Below, piece by piece: positions 1 to 7,935 of a stretch of DNA of 13,281 bases. How positions within the stretch are numbered: position 1 is the first letter of the stretch; each line of letters starts with the position of its first letter. Under the pieces are notes generated by a model that saw only the letters and a program-made list of their open reading frames with translations, did not search any database and was not told where the DNA came from. This DNA comes from Acidisphaera sp035272265 (GTDB taxonomy: Bacteria > Pseudomonadota > Alphaproteobacteria > Acetobacterales > Acetobacteraceae). A program made the translations under genes and the position numbers. Location of the stretch: the NCBI GenBank assembly GCA_035272265.1, contig DATEQV010000447.1, forward strand, positions 1 through 13,281, in the 5' to 3' direction.

Positions 1-54
1 GAGAAAGACGACTGCCTCGAAAACCGCGCCGCACTCGCCCGCCACGTTGTCCAT
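1..54 (-). CDS. 5' end of an unrecognised gene leaving the window
   Basis: Reading leftwards from an ATG at 54, the minus strand is open to the window edge and encodes MDNVAGECGAVFEAVVFL. A purine-rich GGGGGA lies about 5 nt upstream of the ATG and would serve as ribosome binding site. Only 18 codons are visible, which is too few to assign a family. The gene would be divergent from the radical SAM gene, so 55-228 would carry promoters for both. I see no clear promoter or operator there. The call rests on the start codon, the binding site and an open frame only. Confidence 0.4.
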   Translation of the reverse strand, partial: MDNVAGECGAVFEAVVFL

Positions 55-228
55 CGCCGTCCCCCGCGAATCGATTCAGAGGATCGGCACAGATTCAGCG
101 TTTCAGCGATTTGTCACGTACTCCTTCACCCGATTGCCCTGTCCCGTCATGCTCCCGGACTATCGGCTCCCATCGAAACGGCATACACACCGTTTTTTGG
201 GCGGCACGTCCGTGCGGGGGGCGATCGA

Positions 229-1968
229 ATGGGGTCTGGCGAGGGGCGCTCAGCGGCGCGGACTTTCCACATCGAGATGATAAAGCCGTCCCACTACGAT
301 GACGACGGCTACGTCATCCAATGGTGGAAAGCCTCGATTCCGTCGAACTCGCTCGCCAGCCTGTATGCGATCGTGCAGGACGCGGCGCAGCGGCGGGTGC
401 TCGGCGACGACGTCGCGCTGACCTTCGACGGCTGGGACGAATGCAACACCGTCATCTCGGAGCGGCGCGTCGCCAGCGCGATCGAGCGCGCCGGGGCCGG
501 GGTCGTCTTCCTCGTCGGCGTGCAGTCCAACCAGTTTCCTCGCGCGATGGACCTTGCCCGCGCGTTCCGCGCCTACGGCCTCGGCGTCGTCATCGGCGGC
601 TTCCATGTCAGCGGCTGCCTGTCGATGCTCGACGAACTGCCCCCCGATCTGCAGGAGGCGCTCGATCTCGGGATCACGCTCTACGCCGGCGAGGCCGAGG
701 GGCATCTCGACACCCTGTTCCAGGACGCGTACGCGGGACGGCTGAAGCCGATCTACAACTTCCTCAGCGACCTGCCGGGGCTGCAGGGCGCTGCGACACC
801 CTACCTGCCGCCGGAGCGGCTGCAGCGCTACTCGCCGCCGATCGGTTCGTTCGACGCCGGGCGCGGCTGCCCGTTCCAGTGCAGCTTCTGCACGATCATC
901 AACGTGCAGGGCCGGAAATCGCGCTACCGCACCGCCGACGACATCGAGCGGGTGCTGCGCGAGCATCTGGCGAAGGGCGTGACCCGGTTCCTCATCAGCG
1001 ACGACGATTTCGCACGAAATCGTCACTGGGAGGAGATCCTCGATCGCATGATCGAGCTGCGCGAGCGGGAGAACATACCGTTCACCTTCCTCATCCAGGT
1101 CGACGCGCTCGCCTACCGGATTCCGAACTTCATCGAGAAGTGCCGCCGCGCCGGATGCCTGCGCGTGTTCATCGGGCTGGAAACCATCAACGCCGCCAAC
1201 CTGGTGCACGCCAAGAAGCGGCAGAACAAGATCGGCGAATACCGGCGGATGCTGCAGGCGTGGCGGGCGGCCGGCATCATCACCTTCTGCGGCTACATCC
1301 TCGGCTTCCCCGAGGACACCGCCGCCTCGATCGAGCACGACATCGAGGTTCTCAAGCGCGAGCTGCCGGTCGATTGCCTGGAGTTCTTCGTGCTGACGCC
1401 GCTGCCCGGGTCGGAGGACCACCAGAAGCTGCATCGCGCGGGCATCGCGATGGACCCCGACATGAACAAGTACGACCTGGAGCACGTCTGCACGGCGCAC
1501 GGGCGGATGACGCAGGACGAGTGGCAGGGCATCTACCAGCGCGCCTGGACGCAATACTACAGCATGGCGCACATCGAGACGCTGCTGCGCCGCGCGATCG
1601 CCGACGGGATCGCGGCCAAGCGGCTGATGCTCAGCATCGCCGTCTTCCGCGGCATGCCGCTGATCGAGCATGTGCATCCGCTGCAGGGCGGCTACCTGCG
1701 CAAGAAGGTGCGCCGCTCGCGTCGGCCGGGATCGCCGCCCGACAGCGCGCTGCTGTTCTACATCGGGCACTGGACCGGAACGGTCGTGAAGATCGGGCGG
1801 CTGGCCGCCCTCGTGTGGCGGGTGAACAAGATCCGGCGCCGCGCGCTGCGCGAACACGCGCTCGAACCCTACACCGATATCGCTATCGCGAAGCTGCCGC
1901 CGGAGACGGAGAGCCAGCTCGAGATGATGCAGGCCCGGACGGTCCACGAGATGGAGCCGGCCGACTGA
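229..1968 (+). CDS. B12-binding-like radical SAM protein
   Basis: A 579-residue radical SAM enzyme. The 4Fe-4S cluster motif CxxxCxxC is explicit (GCPFQCSFC; C214, C218, C221) and heads a SAM barrel spanning about 205-405. The N-terminal 170 residues look like the Rossmann-type B12-binding domain of BchE/methyltransferase-class radical SAM proteins, with GVQSNQFPRA and GGFHVSG near 105-129. The classical DxHxxG cobalamin-ligand motif is not visible, so B12 use is uncertain. The last ~150 residues are basic and unassigned. I chose the ATG at 229 because GGGGGG lies 7 nt upstream and because the first strand (FHIEMIKPS) would be cut by the alternative ATG at 277. Substrate is unknown. The gene converges on the cytochrome gene with a 10-nt gap. 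Confidence 0.9.
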   Translation: MGSGEGRSAARTFHIEMIKPSHYDDDGYVIQWWKASIPSNSLASLYAIVQDAAQRRVLGDDVALTFDGWDECNTVISERRVASAIERAGAGVVFLVGVQSNQFPRAMDLARAFRAYGLGVVIGGFHVSGCLSMLDELPPDLQEALDLGITLYAGEAEGHLDTLFQDAYAGRLKPIYNFLSDLPGLQGAATPYLPPERLQRYSPPIGSFDAGRGCPFQCSFCTIINVQGRKSRYRTADDIERVLREHLAKGVTRFLISDDDFARNRHWEEILDRMIELRERENIPFTFLIQVDALAYRIPNFIEKCRRAGCLRVFIGLETINAANLVHAKKRQNKIGEYRRMLQAWRAAGIITFCGYILGFPEDTAASIEHDIEVLKRELPVDCLEFFVLTPLPGSEDHQKLHRAGIAMDPDMNKYDLEHVCTAHGRMTQDEWQGIYQRAWTQYYSMAHIETLLRRAIADGIAAKRLMLSIAVFRGMPLIEHVHPLQGGYLRKKVRRSRRPGSPPDSALLFYIGHWTGTVVKIGRLAALVWRVNKIRRRALREHALEPYTDIAIAKLPPETESQLEMMQARTVHEMEPAD

Positions 1969-1978
1969 CGGCAGCCGC

Positions 1979-2557
1979 TCAAAGCCCCGCGAGATAGTTC
2001 TCCAGGGCGACGAGGTCCGCCTCGGACGTCGCGCGGACGAAAGCCGCCATCCCCGGATTGTTCGCGCGTGCGCCGGTGCGGAAATCGGCCAGCGTCTTCG
2101 CGAGGTAGGCCTCGTTCTGGCCGGCCACGCGCGGCACTGTGCCGTCGCCCTGGAACCGGTCCGAATGGCAGGCCGGGCAGCCGATCGACGCGCTTGTCGT
2201 CTTGGCCGCCCTCGCGTCGGCCTCGCTGGCCGCCGGCTGGCCGGTGTCCGGCCACGGCTTGGCGGCGAAAAAGGCGGCCAGGGCCAGCATGTCGTCGCGC
2301 TCCAGCCCGGCCACCATGCGCGACATGATCTCGTTGCTGCGCGCGCCCGACTTGAAGTCGCGCAGCTGCAGATAGAGGTAGCCCTCCTGCTGGCCCCAGA
2401 TGATCGGGATGTCCTTGCTGACCGGCACGCCGCGCTGGCCGTGGCACGCGCCGCACAGTGCCGCCTTGTCCTCGACGGGATCGGCCGAGGCCGCCGACAC
2501 CGCGCCGATCACTATTGCAACAAGGCCCGCCCCCAGGGCGCCGGATCGCCGTCTCAC
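1979..2557 (-). CDS. periplasmic diheme cytochrome c (c4 type)
   Basis: A 192-residue exported cytochrome. A signal peptide (RRRSG, a hydrophobic stretch, then VSAASA, about residues 1-25) precedes two c-type heme sites, CGACH at 35-39 and CPACH at 127-131. These lie in two similar halves, each with a later Met that could be the axial ligand (MSRM near 78-81, GM at 169-170), as in cytochrome c4. I prefer the GTG at 2557. A longer in-frame TTG at 2590 falls in the T-run of a terminator and would add 11 residues before the twin-Arg signal start. It lies just downstream of the PQQ dehydrogenase on the same strand, and that enzyme has no heme domain of its own, so this protein is its likely electron acceptor. 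Confidence 0.9.
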   Translation of the reverse strand: MRRRSGALGAGLVAIVIGAVSAASADPVEDKAALCGACHGQRGVPVSKDIPIIWGQQEGYLYLQLRDFKSGARSNEIMSRMVAGLERDDMLALAAFFAAKPWPDTGQPAASEADARAAKTTSASIGCPACHSDRFQGDGTVPRVAGQNEAYLAKTLADFRTGARANNPGMAAFVRATSEADLVALENYLAGL

Positions 2558-2588
2558 CGCTGTCGCTGCCTCACCGTCGCCGCCCGGC

Positions 2589-2618
2589 AAAAGGAAGGCG
2601 GGCCCGTGCCCGCCTTCC
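2589..2618 (-). terminator. Rho-independent terminator between PQQ dehydrogenase and cytochrome
   Basis: Perfect 10-bp arms, ggaaggcggg at 2593-2602 and cccgccttcc at 2609-2618, extend to 11 bp with a C-G pair and close on a 4-nt loop. On the minus strand the stem is followed by TTTT at 2592-2589. It begins 30 nt after the dehydrogenase stop codon, as expected for a terminator or attenuator of that transcript. Confidence 0.7.
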
Positions 2619-2647
2619 GGTCACGCGCACGCCGAACGTAAGCCCGT

Positions 2648-4336
2648 TCAGTCGAGCGTAAAGGCGATGATCGAATTGCCGCGCTTGTAGTCGAGCTGCG
2701 CGTTCCCGCCGGCGCCGACCACGATATACTGCTTGCCCTCGACGGAGTAGGACGACGGCGGGGCGTTGACGCCGGCGCCGGCCTGGAACGACCACAGCAT
2801 CGCCCCAGACTCGGAATCGTACGCCTTGAACAGGCCGTTGCCCTCGCCGGTGAACACCAGCCCGCCGGCGGTCGCCAGGATGCCGCCGATCATCGGCTGC
2901 GCCGTCCTGACCTGCCAGCGGATCTTGCCGGTGTTGTAGTCCACCGCGGTCACGTTGCCCCACTGTTCCTCGGTCGGGATCACCTTGAACGCGCCGCCGA
3001 GCCACAGCTTGCCGGCCACCCGCGATTCGGTCGCGACCTGGTACGTCATCGGCTGGTGCAGGTTGATCGCGTAGGCGAGGCCGAGATACGGGTTGACCGC
3101 CATCGGCGACCACTCGACGCCGCCGTTGGCGCCCGGCAGCATGCGTGCGCCGTCCTTGGTCGGCAGCGTGTACATGTTCTCCTGCGGCACCATCGCCTCG
3201 GAATAGCGGATCAGGCTGCAGTCCTTGGCGTCGTGCACGTACACGAAGCCGGTCTTGCCGGCGTGCAGCAGGCCCTTGGTCGGCTTGCCGTCGCGGCCGA
3301 GCACCGTGGTGATGACCACCGGCGACACCGCATCCAGATCCCACACGTCGTGCGGGATGTACTGCAGGTGGCAGACGTATTTGCCGGTATCCAGGTCGAG
3401 CGACACGAGCGAGTCGGTGTACAGGTTGTCCCCAGGACGCACCGCGCCATACAGGTCGGGCGAGGGATTGCCGACGACGAAGTAGATCCGGCGCGTCTCG
3501 AGATCGACGGCCGGGTTCTGCCACACGCCGCCGCCGAGCGTCTTGAACGGATCGCCGCCGGCCGCGAGCGCGGCCTTCTCGGCGGCGATGTCGCGGTGCA
3601 GATCGTTCCCCGTGGCGTCCTTGGTCGCCCACGTGCCGACCGAGTTGTCGGGGATGGTGTCGAAGTTCCAGATCAGCTTGCCGGTCTTGGCGTCGTAGGC
3701 GCGCACGAAGCCGCGGATGCCGTACTCGCCGCCGTTCGTGCCGATCAGCACTTTGCCGTCGACGACGGTCGGCGCCATCGTCTCGCTGTAGCCTTGCTCC
3801 GGATCGGCGAGCTGCGTGGTCCAGACCGGCGCGCCGGTCTTGGCGTCGAGGGCAACGAGATGCTAGTCCAGCGTCGCCACGTACACCATGTTGCCGGCCA
3901 CCGCGACGCCGCGGTTGTTCGGGCCGCAGCAGAACGTGGTGATCGGCCCCAGCTTCGGCTTGTAGTGCCAGATCTCCGCGCCGGTGCGCGCGTCGATCGC
4001 GTACACGTGGCTGAACGCGGTCGTCGCGTACATCACGCCGTTGACGACGATCGGCGTCGTCTCCAGCGTGTCCTTCACCTCGGTCTGGAAGATCCACGCC
4101 GGGCGCAGGCGGGCGACGTTCGACGCGTTGATCTGGGGATTCGGATAGTAGCGCTGCTGCGTGTAGTCCCCGTTGGTGTGCAGGAAGTTCTGGCTGTCGC
4201 TCGCCGCCCGGTTCAGCATGTCCTGGCTGACGTTTGACAGGTTGCCATAGAGGGTGGCGGGCTTGGTCTCCTGCGCATGGGCGGCGGCCGCGAACAGGGC
4301 CCCGGAACACAGCAGAGCGGTCAAGAACGTCTTCAC
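2648..4336 (-). pseudogene. PQQ-dependent alcohol dehydrogenase with in-frame amber stop
   Basis: A quinoprotein of the methanol/ethanol dehydrogenase family, 562 codons with one internal TAG at codon 158 (plus-strand 3863-3865); the frame is otherwise open. The start is GTG at 4336, with GGGGGAAG 6 nt upstream and a classic signal peptide (MKTFLTALLCSGALFAAAAHAQ). An ATG at 4396 would add 20 unlikely residues. Family landmarks: vicinal disulfide pair C136-C137 (TFCCGPNNRG); metal/PQQ ligands E204 (GGEYGIRGF), N290 (VVGNPSPD) and catalytic D333 (HDVWDLDA); and an extra Asp, D335, two residues on. The beta-propeller repeats run to the C terminus. There is no CxxCH, so a separate cytochrome is needed. 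All catalytic residues except the Cys pair lie after the TAG. The gene may be inactive, read through, or a base-call error away from intact. Confidence 0.85.
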
Positions 4337-4391
4337 GGCGCTTCCCCCAAGCTGTTTGGCCGACCCCTGATCTAGGCTCGGCAGTTGGGGG

Positions 4392-4420
4392 AGCATTGAA
4401 CCGATTCACGGGCGGGTCAA
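4392..4420 (-). promoter_or_regulatory. candidate promoter of the PQQ dehydrogenase gene
   Basis: On the minus strand TTGACC (4420-4415) is followed after 17 nt by AATGCT (4397-4392). This matches the -35 box at 5/6 and the -10 box at 3/6, including the key A2 and T6. Transcription would start about 50 nt before the GTG. A second TTGACC lies 23 bp upstream (4443-4438). The rest of 4337-4544 holds no gene. This is a pattern match only. Confidence 0.3.
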
Positions 4421-4533
4421 TCGCTTCCGCTACGCTCGGTCAACAATGCGGCCGTGCGGGCCGGCGCGAGACCGTGACGCAACGATGACGGTCAGGCCGC
4501 AACCGGGCCGATCGTAACGCCCGAAACCGTCTG

Positions 4534-4555
4534 CCGCTGCGGGCTTACGCAGCGG
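4534..4555 (-). other. stem-loop over the rppH stop codon
   Basis: Arms ccgctgcg (4534-4541) and cgcagcgg (4548-4555) form a perfect 8-bp stem. The 6-nt loop contains most of the rppH TAA. No T-run follows on the minus strand, so it is at best an RNA 3'-end stabiliser or a Rho-associated hairpin rather than a canonical terminator. Confidence 0.3.
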
Positions 4556-5036
4556 GTCGCGCGAACGGCGCGAACACCCGCGCGAGCACCTCGTAGATCG
4601 GCCGCTTGAACGGCACGGCGAGCGACGGCAGCTCGGCCAGTTCAGCCCATCGCCACGCGTCGAATTCGGGATCGGGGTCGGCGTCCAGGCGGATGTCGTC
4701 GTCGCTGCCCAGGAAGCGCAGCGCGAACCAGCGCTGTCGCTGGCCCCGGTAGCGGCCGCCGAGCGCACGGCCGAGCAGTTCGGGCGGCAGGTCGTAGGTC
4801 AGCCACTCGTCGTGCTCGGCGAGGATTTCGGCGGCGTCCGTGCCGATCTCCTCGGCGAGTTCGCGCAGCACGGCGCGGGCCGGGTCCTCGTGCGGATCGA
4901 TGCCGCCTTGCGGCAACTGCCAGCCGCCGGCCGCGCCCTCGGCGTTCGGCAGGTCGGCGCGCCGCGCGACGAAGACGTGACCGTCACGGTTGAACAGCGC
5001 CGCGCCGACATTGGGGCGGTACGGCAGGTCCGTCAC
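4545..5036 (-). CDS. rppH: RNA pyrophosphohydrolase, Nudix family
   Basis: A 163-residue cytoplasmic Nudix hydrolase of the RppH group. This group converts 5'-triphosphate RNA ends to monophosphate, opening transcripts to RNase E-type decay. The Nudix box GX5EX7REUXEEXGU is complete at 44-66 (G44, E50, R58, E59, E62, E63, G65), and the N-terminal YRPNVGAALFN and GGWQLPQGGID segments are characteristic of RppH. Length is normal for the family. The start is GTG at 5036, which overlaps the upstream TGA by four bases (GTGA), implying translational coupling to the deacetylase gene. A much longer open frame upstream overlaps that gene and is not used. It is the last gene of the envelope cluster. 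Confidence 0.93.
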   Translation of the reverse strand: MTDLPYRPNVGAALFNRDGHVFVARRADLPNAEGAAGGWQLPQGGIDPHEDPARAVLRELAEEIGTDAAEILAEHDEWLTYDLPPELLGRALGGRYRGQRQRWFALRFLGSDDDIRLDADPDPEFDAWRWAELAELPSLAVPFKRPIYEVLARVFAPFARPAA

Positions 5037-6367
5037 TGCGTGCTCCGTGGCGGGTTCGCCGTCACCGCGGTCGGGACCGTCCCGGCCGGGGCCAGCATCA
5101 TCGCGCTGGCCGGCGCCAGCGCGATGCCGCGATCCTGCAGGCCGTTCGCCCAGATCTGCACGCGCTGCAGCGTGACCGGCCGCACCGCTCCGGCCAGCCC
5201 CAGCGCGCTGCCCTTTTCGCGCGCGATCTGCTCGAGGAGCGTCAGCTTGGCGTCGATCTCGGTGCGCACCGGTGGCTCGTCGATCACCACGTCGACCGAG
5301 CGGTTCCATATCCACGGCAACGGCTCCGCGCCGGGGCGCGGGTCGATGTAGAACAGGCCGCGGGCGGCGAGGACGCGCAGCATCGCGTCGAACGGGCCCT
5401 TGTCGTTGGCGAAGCGCTCGCCCCGCAGGGTGCTGAGCGCGCCAGTGGTGCCGGCGTAGCCCGCGATGCGGCCGAGCGCCCAGTCCAGCCGCGCGGTGTT
5501 CACCGACGCCGTTCCGCCGGTCAGCAAGGCGTGGTCGCCGGCGTCGTTCTGCGGGTAGCCCTGCGGCTCCAGCGGCAGCGACAGCAGGAACTCGTGGCCG
5601 CCGGTGCGCGCCAGGTCGAGCAGCCGGTCCGGATGGGTCGAATACGGCGAGAACGCCAGCGTCACGCCGCCGGGCAGAAGCCGGATCGCCTCGTAGCTGT
5701 CGCCCTCGCTGGTGCCGAGGCCGGCGAAGACGAGTCCCACGCGGGGGCGGCGGTTGCTGCTGTCGAAGCCGCGCGCATAGGCCTGCATCGGCGCGCGCCC
5801 GTCCGCCGAGATCATCGGCAGCATGGCGACCGCGTCGTCGGGCGAGCGTTGCAGGAGCGCCGGATCGGGCGCCGCGATCGGGCCGGGGCGATCGCTGCCG
5901 GGCCGGATCGGGGCCTGAACCGGAGGCTGCGGCGGCGGCACGGTCGCCGGGGTTGTCGCCGGCGGTGTTGCCGGAGTTGCCGCTTGCGTTGTTGCCGCCG
6001 TTGCTGCGGGCGCCGGTGGCGTCGGCGCTGGCATCTGCGTCGGCGTGGGTGTCGCCACCGCGGCAGCCTGCGGCGGCGGCTGTGCGGTCTCCGCGGATGC
6101 GGCGGCCTGCGGAGCGGCCGCCGGCGGCGCCGCGGCGGGCTGGGTCGGCGCTGCCGGCGGGGCCTCGGCCGGCGGCGTGGCCGGCACCGTCTGGGTGAAG
6201 GCGCTCGCCGGTGCCGCCGCCTCCGGCGGTGGCGCGGCGGCGACGTGCGGTCGCGGCGGACCGAGCGTCTGCAACACGATCGCGCCGCCTACCACGACGG
6301 CGATCACGACGACCCAGAATGCGTAGAGCAGCCGGACCAGTGTCCGCCGTGCGCCGCTCCCGTTCAT
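5033..6367 (-). CDS. membrane-anchored divergent polysaccharide deacetylase family protein
   Basis: A 444-residue protein. A short cytoplasmic N terminus is followed by one membrane segment (about 15-35), an Ala/Pro/Thr-rich periplasmic linker (about 37-175), and a divergent polysaccharide deacetylase (YibQ-type) domain from about 178 to 425. Family landmarks are ISADGRAPMQAYARGFD, RVGLVFAGLGTSEGDS, TLAFSPYSTHPDRL, GHEFLLSLPLEPQGYP and GLFYIDPRPG. The domain keeps the fold of NodB-type deacetylases, but its reaction in this family is not firmly established. The ATG at 6367 has a G-run (agggggg) almost touching it, and the gene starts 28 nt after the protease stop. Its position between an S41 protease and rppH is the usual alphaproteobacterial order and points to an envelope or peptidoglycan role. 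The low-complexity linker is long even for this family. Confidence 0.88.
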   Translation of the reverse strand: MNGSGARRTLVRLLYAFWVVVIAVVVGGAIVLQTLGPPRPHVAAAPPPEAAAPASAFTQTVPATPPAEAPPAAPTQPAAAPPAAAPQAAASAETAQPPPQAAAVATPTPTQMPAPTPPAPAATAATTQAATPATPPATTPATVPPPQPPVQAPIRPGSDRPGPIAAPDPALLQRSPDDAVAMLPMISADGRAPMQAYARGFDSSNRRPRVGLVFAGLGTSEGDSYEAIRLLPGGVTLAFSPYSTHPDRLLDLARTGGHEFLLSLPLEPQGYPQNDAGDHALLTGGTASVNTARLDWALGRIAGYAGTTGALSTLRGERFANDKGPFDAMLRVLAARGLFYIDPRPGAEPLPWIWNRSVDVVIDEPPVRTEIDAKLTLLEQIAREKGSALGLAGAVRPVTLQRVQIWANGLQDRGIALAPASAMMLAPAGTVPTAVTANPPRSTQ

Positions 6368-6395
6368 GCCCCCCCTGTTCCGGCCGTGGAGGCCG

Positions 6396-7823
6396 TCAGT
6401 CTGCCGACGCCCTCCGGAGTCCCGCCATCGACCGTGCGATCACCAGCGCCTGCTGGAGCTGGAAATCGGTCTCGGGCTTGGCCGGGTCGAAGGTCGGCCA
6501 GCCCTCGGGCGGTTTGCCCGGGATGTCCTTGACGATCGGCGGCAGGTCGGTGCGCGGCGGCGGCGGCTGTTGCGTCGTGCCGCCCTGGTTGGTCAGCGTG
6601 TGGTTCAGGTCCGCCTCGCGCTCCGGCCCGAAATGCGGCGTGTCGGTGCGGCTCTCCTCGACCTTCACGTCGGGCGAGATGCCGAGGCCCTGGATCGAGC
6701 GGCCCGACGGCGTGTAGTAGCGCGCCGTCGTCAGCCGCATCGCGCCGTTGCCGGGTAGCGGAATGACCGTCTGCACCGAGCCCTTGCCGAAGCTGCGGGT
6801 GCCGACCACCACCGCGCGGTGGTGGTCCTGCAAGGCGCCGGCGACGATCTCGCTGGCCGAGGCCGAGCCGTTGTTGATCAGCAGCACGATCGGCAGGCCG
6901 TCGGCGATGTCGTTGCCCTTGGCGTTCCAGCGCTGGCTGTCCTCGGGGTGGCGCGCGCGCGTGGACACGATCTCGCCCTGCGACAGGAAGTCGTCGCTCA
7001 CCGCGACCGCCTGGTCGAGCAGGCCGCCCGGGTTGTTGCGCAGGTCGAGCACGATCGCCCTCAGCTTGTCGCCCGACGCCTGCTTGAGCCTGCGCAGCGC
7101 CGCCTTCAGGCCGCTGTCGGTTTCCTCGTTGAAGCTGGTCAGGCGGATGTAGGCGATGTCGCCCTGCTCCAGGTGATCCTTGACCACCTGGATGTGGATG
7201 ATCTCGCGCTGCATCGTCAGCTCGAGCGGCTTGTCGCTGCCTTCGCGCCGGATGGTCAGCGCGATCCTGCTGTTCGGCGGGCCGCGCATGCGGTCGACCG
7301 CCTCGTTCAGCGTCAGGCCCTGCACGGTCTTGCCGTCCAGCGCCACGATCAGGTCGCCCGCCTTGACGCCCGCGCGGCTGGCCGGGGTGTCGTCGATCGG
7401 GCTTATGACCTTGATGTAGCCGTTGTCCTGCGTGACCTCGATGCCGAGGCCGCCGAACTCGCCGCGGGTCTGCACCTGCATGTCGCGGAAGGCGCGCGCG
7501 TTCATGTAGTTGCTGTGCGGGTCGAGCCCGGTGAGCATGCCGTTGATCGCGTTCTCGATCAGGTCGCGGTCGTTGACCGGCTCGACGTATTCGCCGCGCA
7601 CCCGTTCGAACACGTCGCCGAACAGCGTCAGCAGCCGGTAGGTGTCGGCCCGGTCGCTGTCCTGCGCGAAGGCCGCCGCCACGCCGAGATGCCGGCCCAT
7701 CCAGCTGCCGGCGGGGCCCACCGCATAGGGCGCGGCCACCCCGGCCAGGAACACCGCACCGAGCAGCAGGCGTTTGCGCGAGCGCAGGATCCCGCGCTGC
7801 GGGTTGGAAGTCGAAGGCATCAT
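6396..7823 (-). CDS. ctpA: S41 family C-terminal processing protease
   Basis: A 475-residue exported serine protease of the CtpA/Prc family. The N terminus has a positively charged start and a hydrophobic signal or anchor (about 18-37). A PDZ domain follows (about 115-200; GEFGGLGIEV and AGVKAGDLIVALDGK), then the S41 catalytic core. The Ser-Lys dyad is visible as S322 in NNGSASASE and K347 in SFGKGSVQ, spaced 25 residues as in the family. The DLRNNPGGLL oxyanion segment is at 260-269. The C-terminal ~80 residues are Pro-rich and family-variable. An AGAGG-like site sits 8 nt before the ATG at 7823. Such proteases trim or degrade periplasmic proteins, often peptidoglycan enzymes and their regulators, which fits the adjacent LytM factor gene 112 nt upstream. 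Confidence 0.95.
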   Translation of the reverse strand: MMPSTSNPQRGILRSRKRLLLGAVFLAGVAAPYAVGPAGSWMGRHLGVAAAFAQDSDRADTYRLLTLFGDVFERVRGEYVEPVNDRDLIENAINGMLTGLDPHSNYMNARAFRDMQVQTRGEFGGLGIEVTQDNGYIKVISPIDDTPASRAGVKAGDLIVALDGKTVQGLTLNEAVDRMRGPPNSRIALTIRREGSDKPLELTMQREIIHIQVVKDHLEQGDIAYIRLTSFNEETDSGLKAALRRLKQASGDKLRAIVLDLRNNPGGLLDQAVAVSDDFLSQGEIVSTRARHPEDSQRWNAKGNDIADGLPIVLLINNGSASASEIVAGALQDHHRAVVVGTRSFGKGSVQTVIPLPGNGAMRLTTARYYTPSGRSIQGLGISPDVKVEESRTDTPHFGPEREADLNHTLTNQGGTTQQPPPPRTDLPPIVKDIPGKPPEGWPTFDPAKPETDFQLQQALVIARSMAGLRRASAD

Positions 7824-7935
7824 CCAGATTTCCTCTCGCGCCCGCGGCGCAGCTCAAGCTTCTGCAAACGGCTCAACAATCGGGTCAGTATGCCCTGCCG
7901 TCCATAGCGGATTTTCTTAATGTGGCGAGAGGTTT

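Noticed and set aside
47..302. Small plus-strand open frames before the radical SAM gene
   Set aside because: No ribosome binding sites, no recognisable sequence, and they overlap the radical SAM start region.
250..1947. Minus-strand open frame of 565 codons under the radical SAM gene
   Set aside because: Low-complexity Arg/Ala/Asp/Val composition in a very GC-rich gene. The plus strand carries the recognised motifs.
2571..4409. Minus-strand open frame of 612 codons overlapping the PQQ dehydrogenase
   Set aside because: It runs without a stop but in a different frame from all family motifs and is Arg/Gly-rich. It is not evidence for an intact dehydrogenase.
5930..6250. GC-rich imperfect repetitive stretch considered as a tandem DNA repeat
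   Set aside because: It is the Ala/Pro/Thr linker of the deacetylase-family protein. The repetition is compositional and there is no fixed repeat unit.
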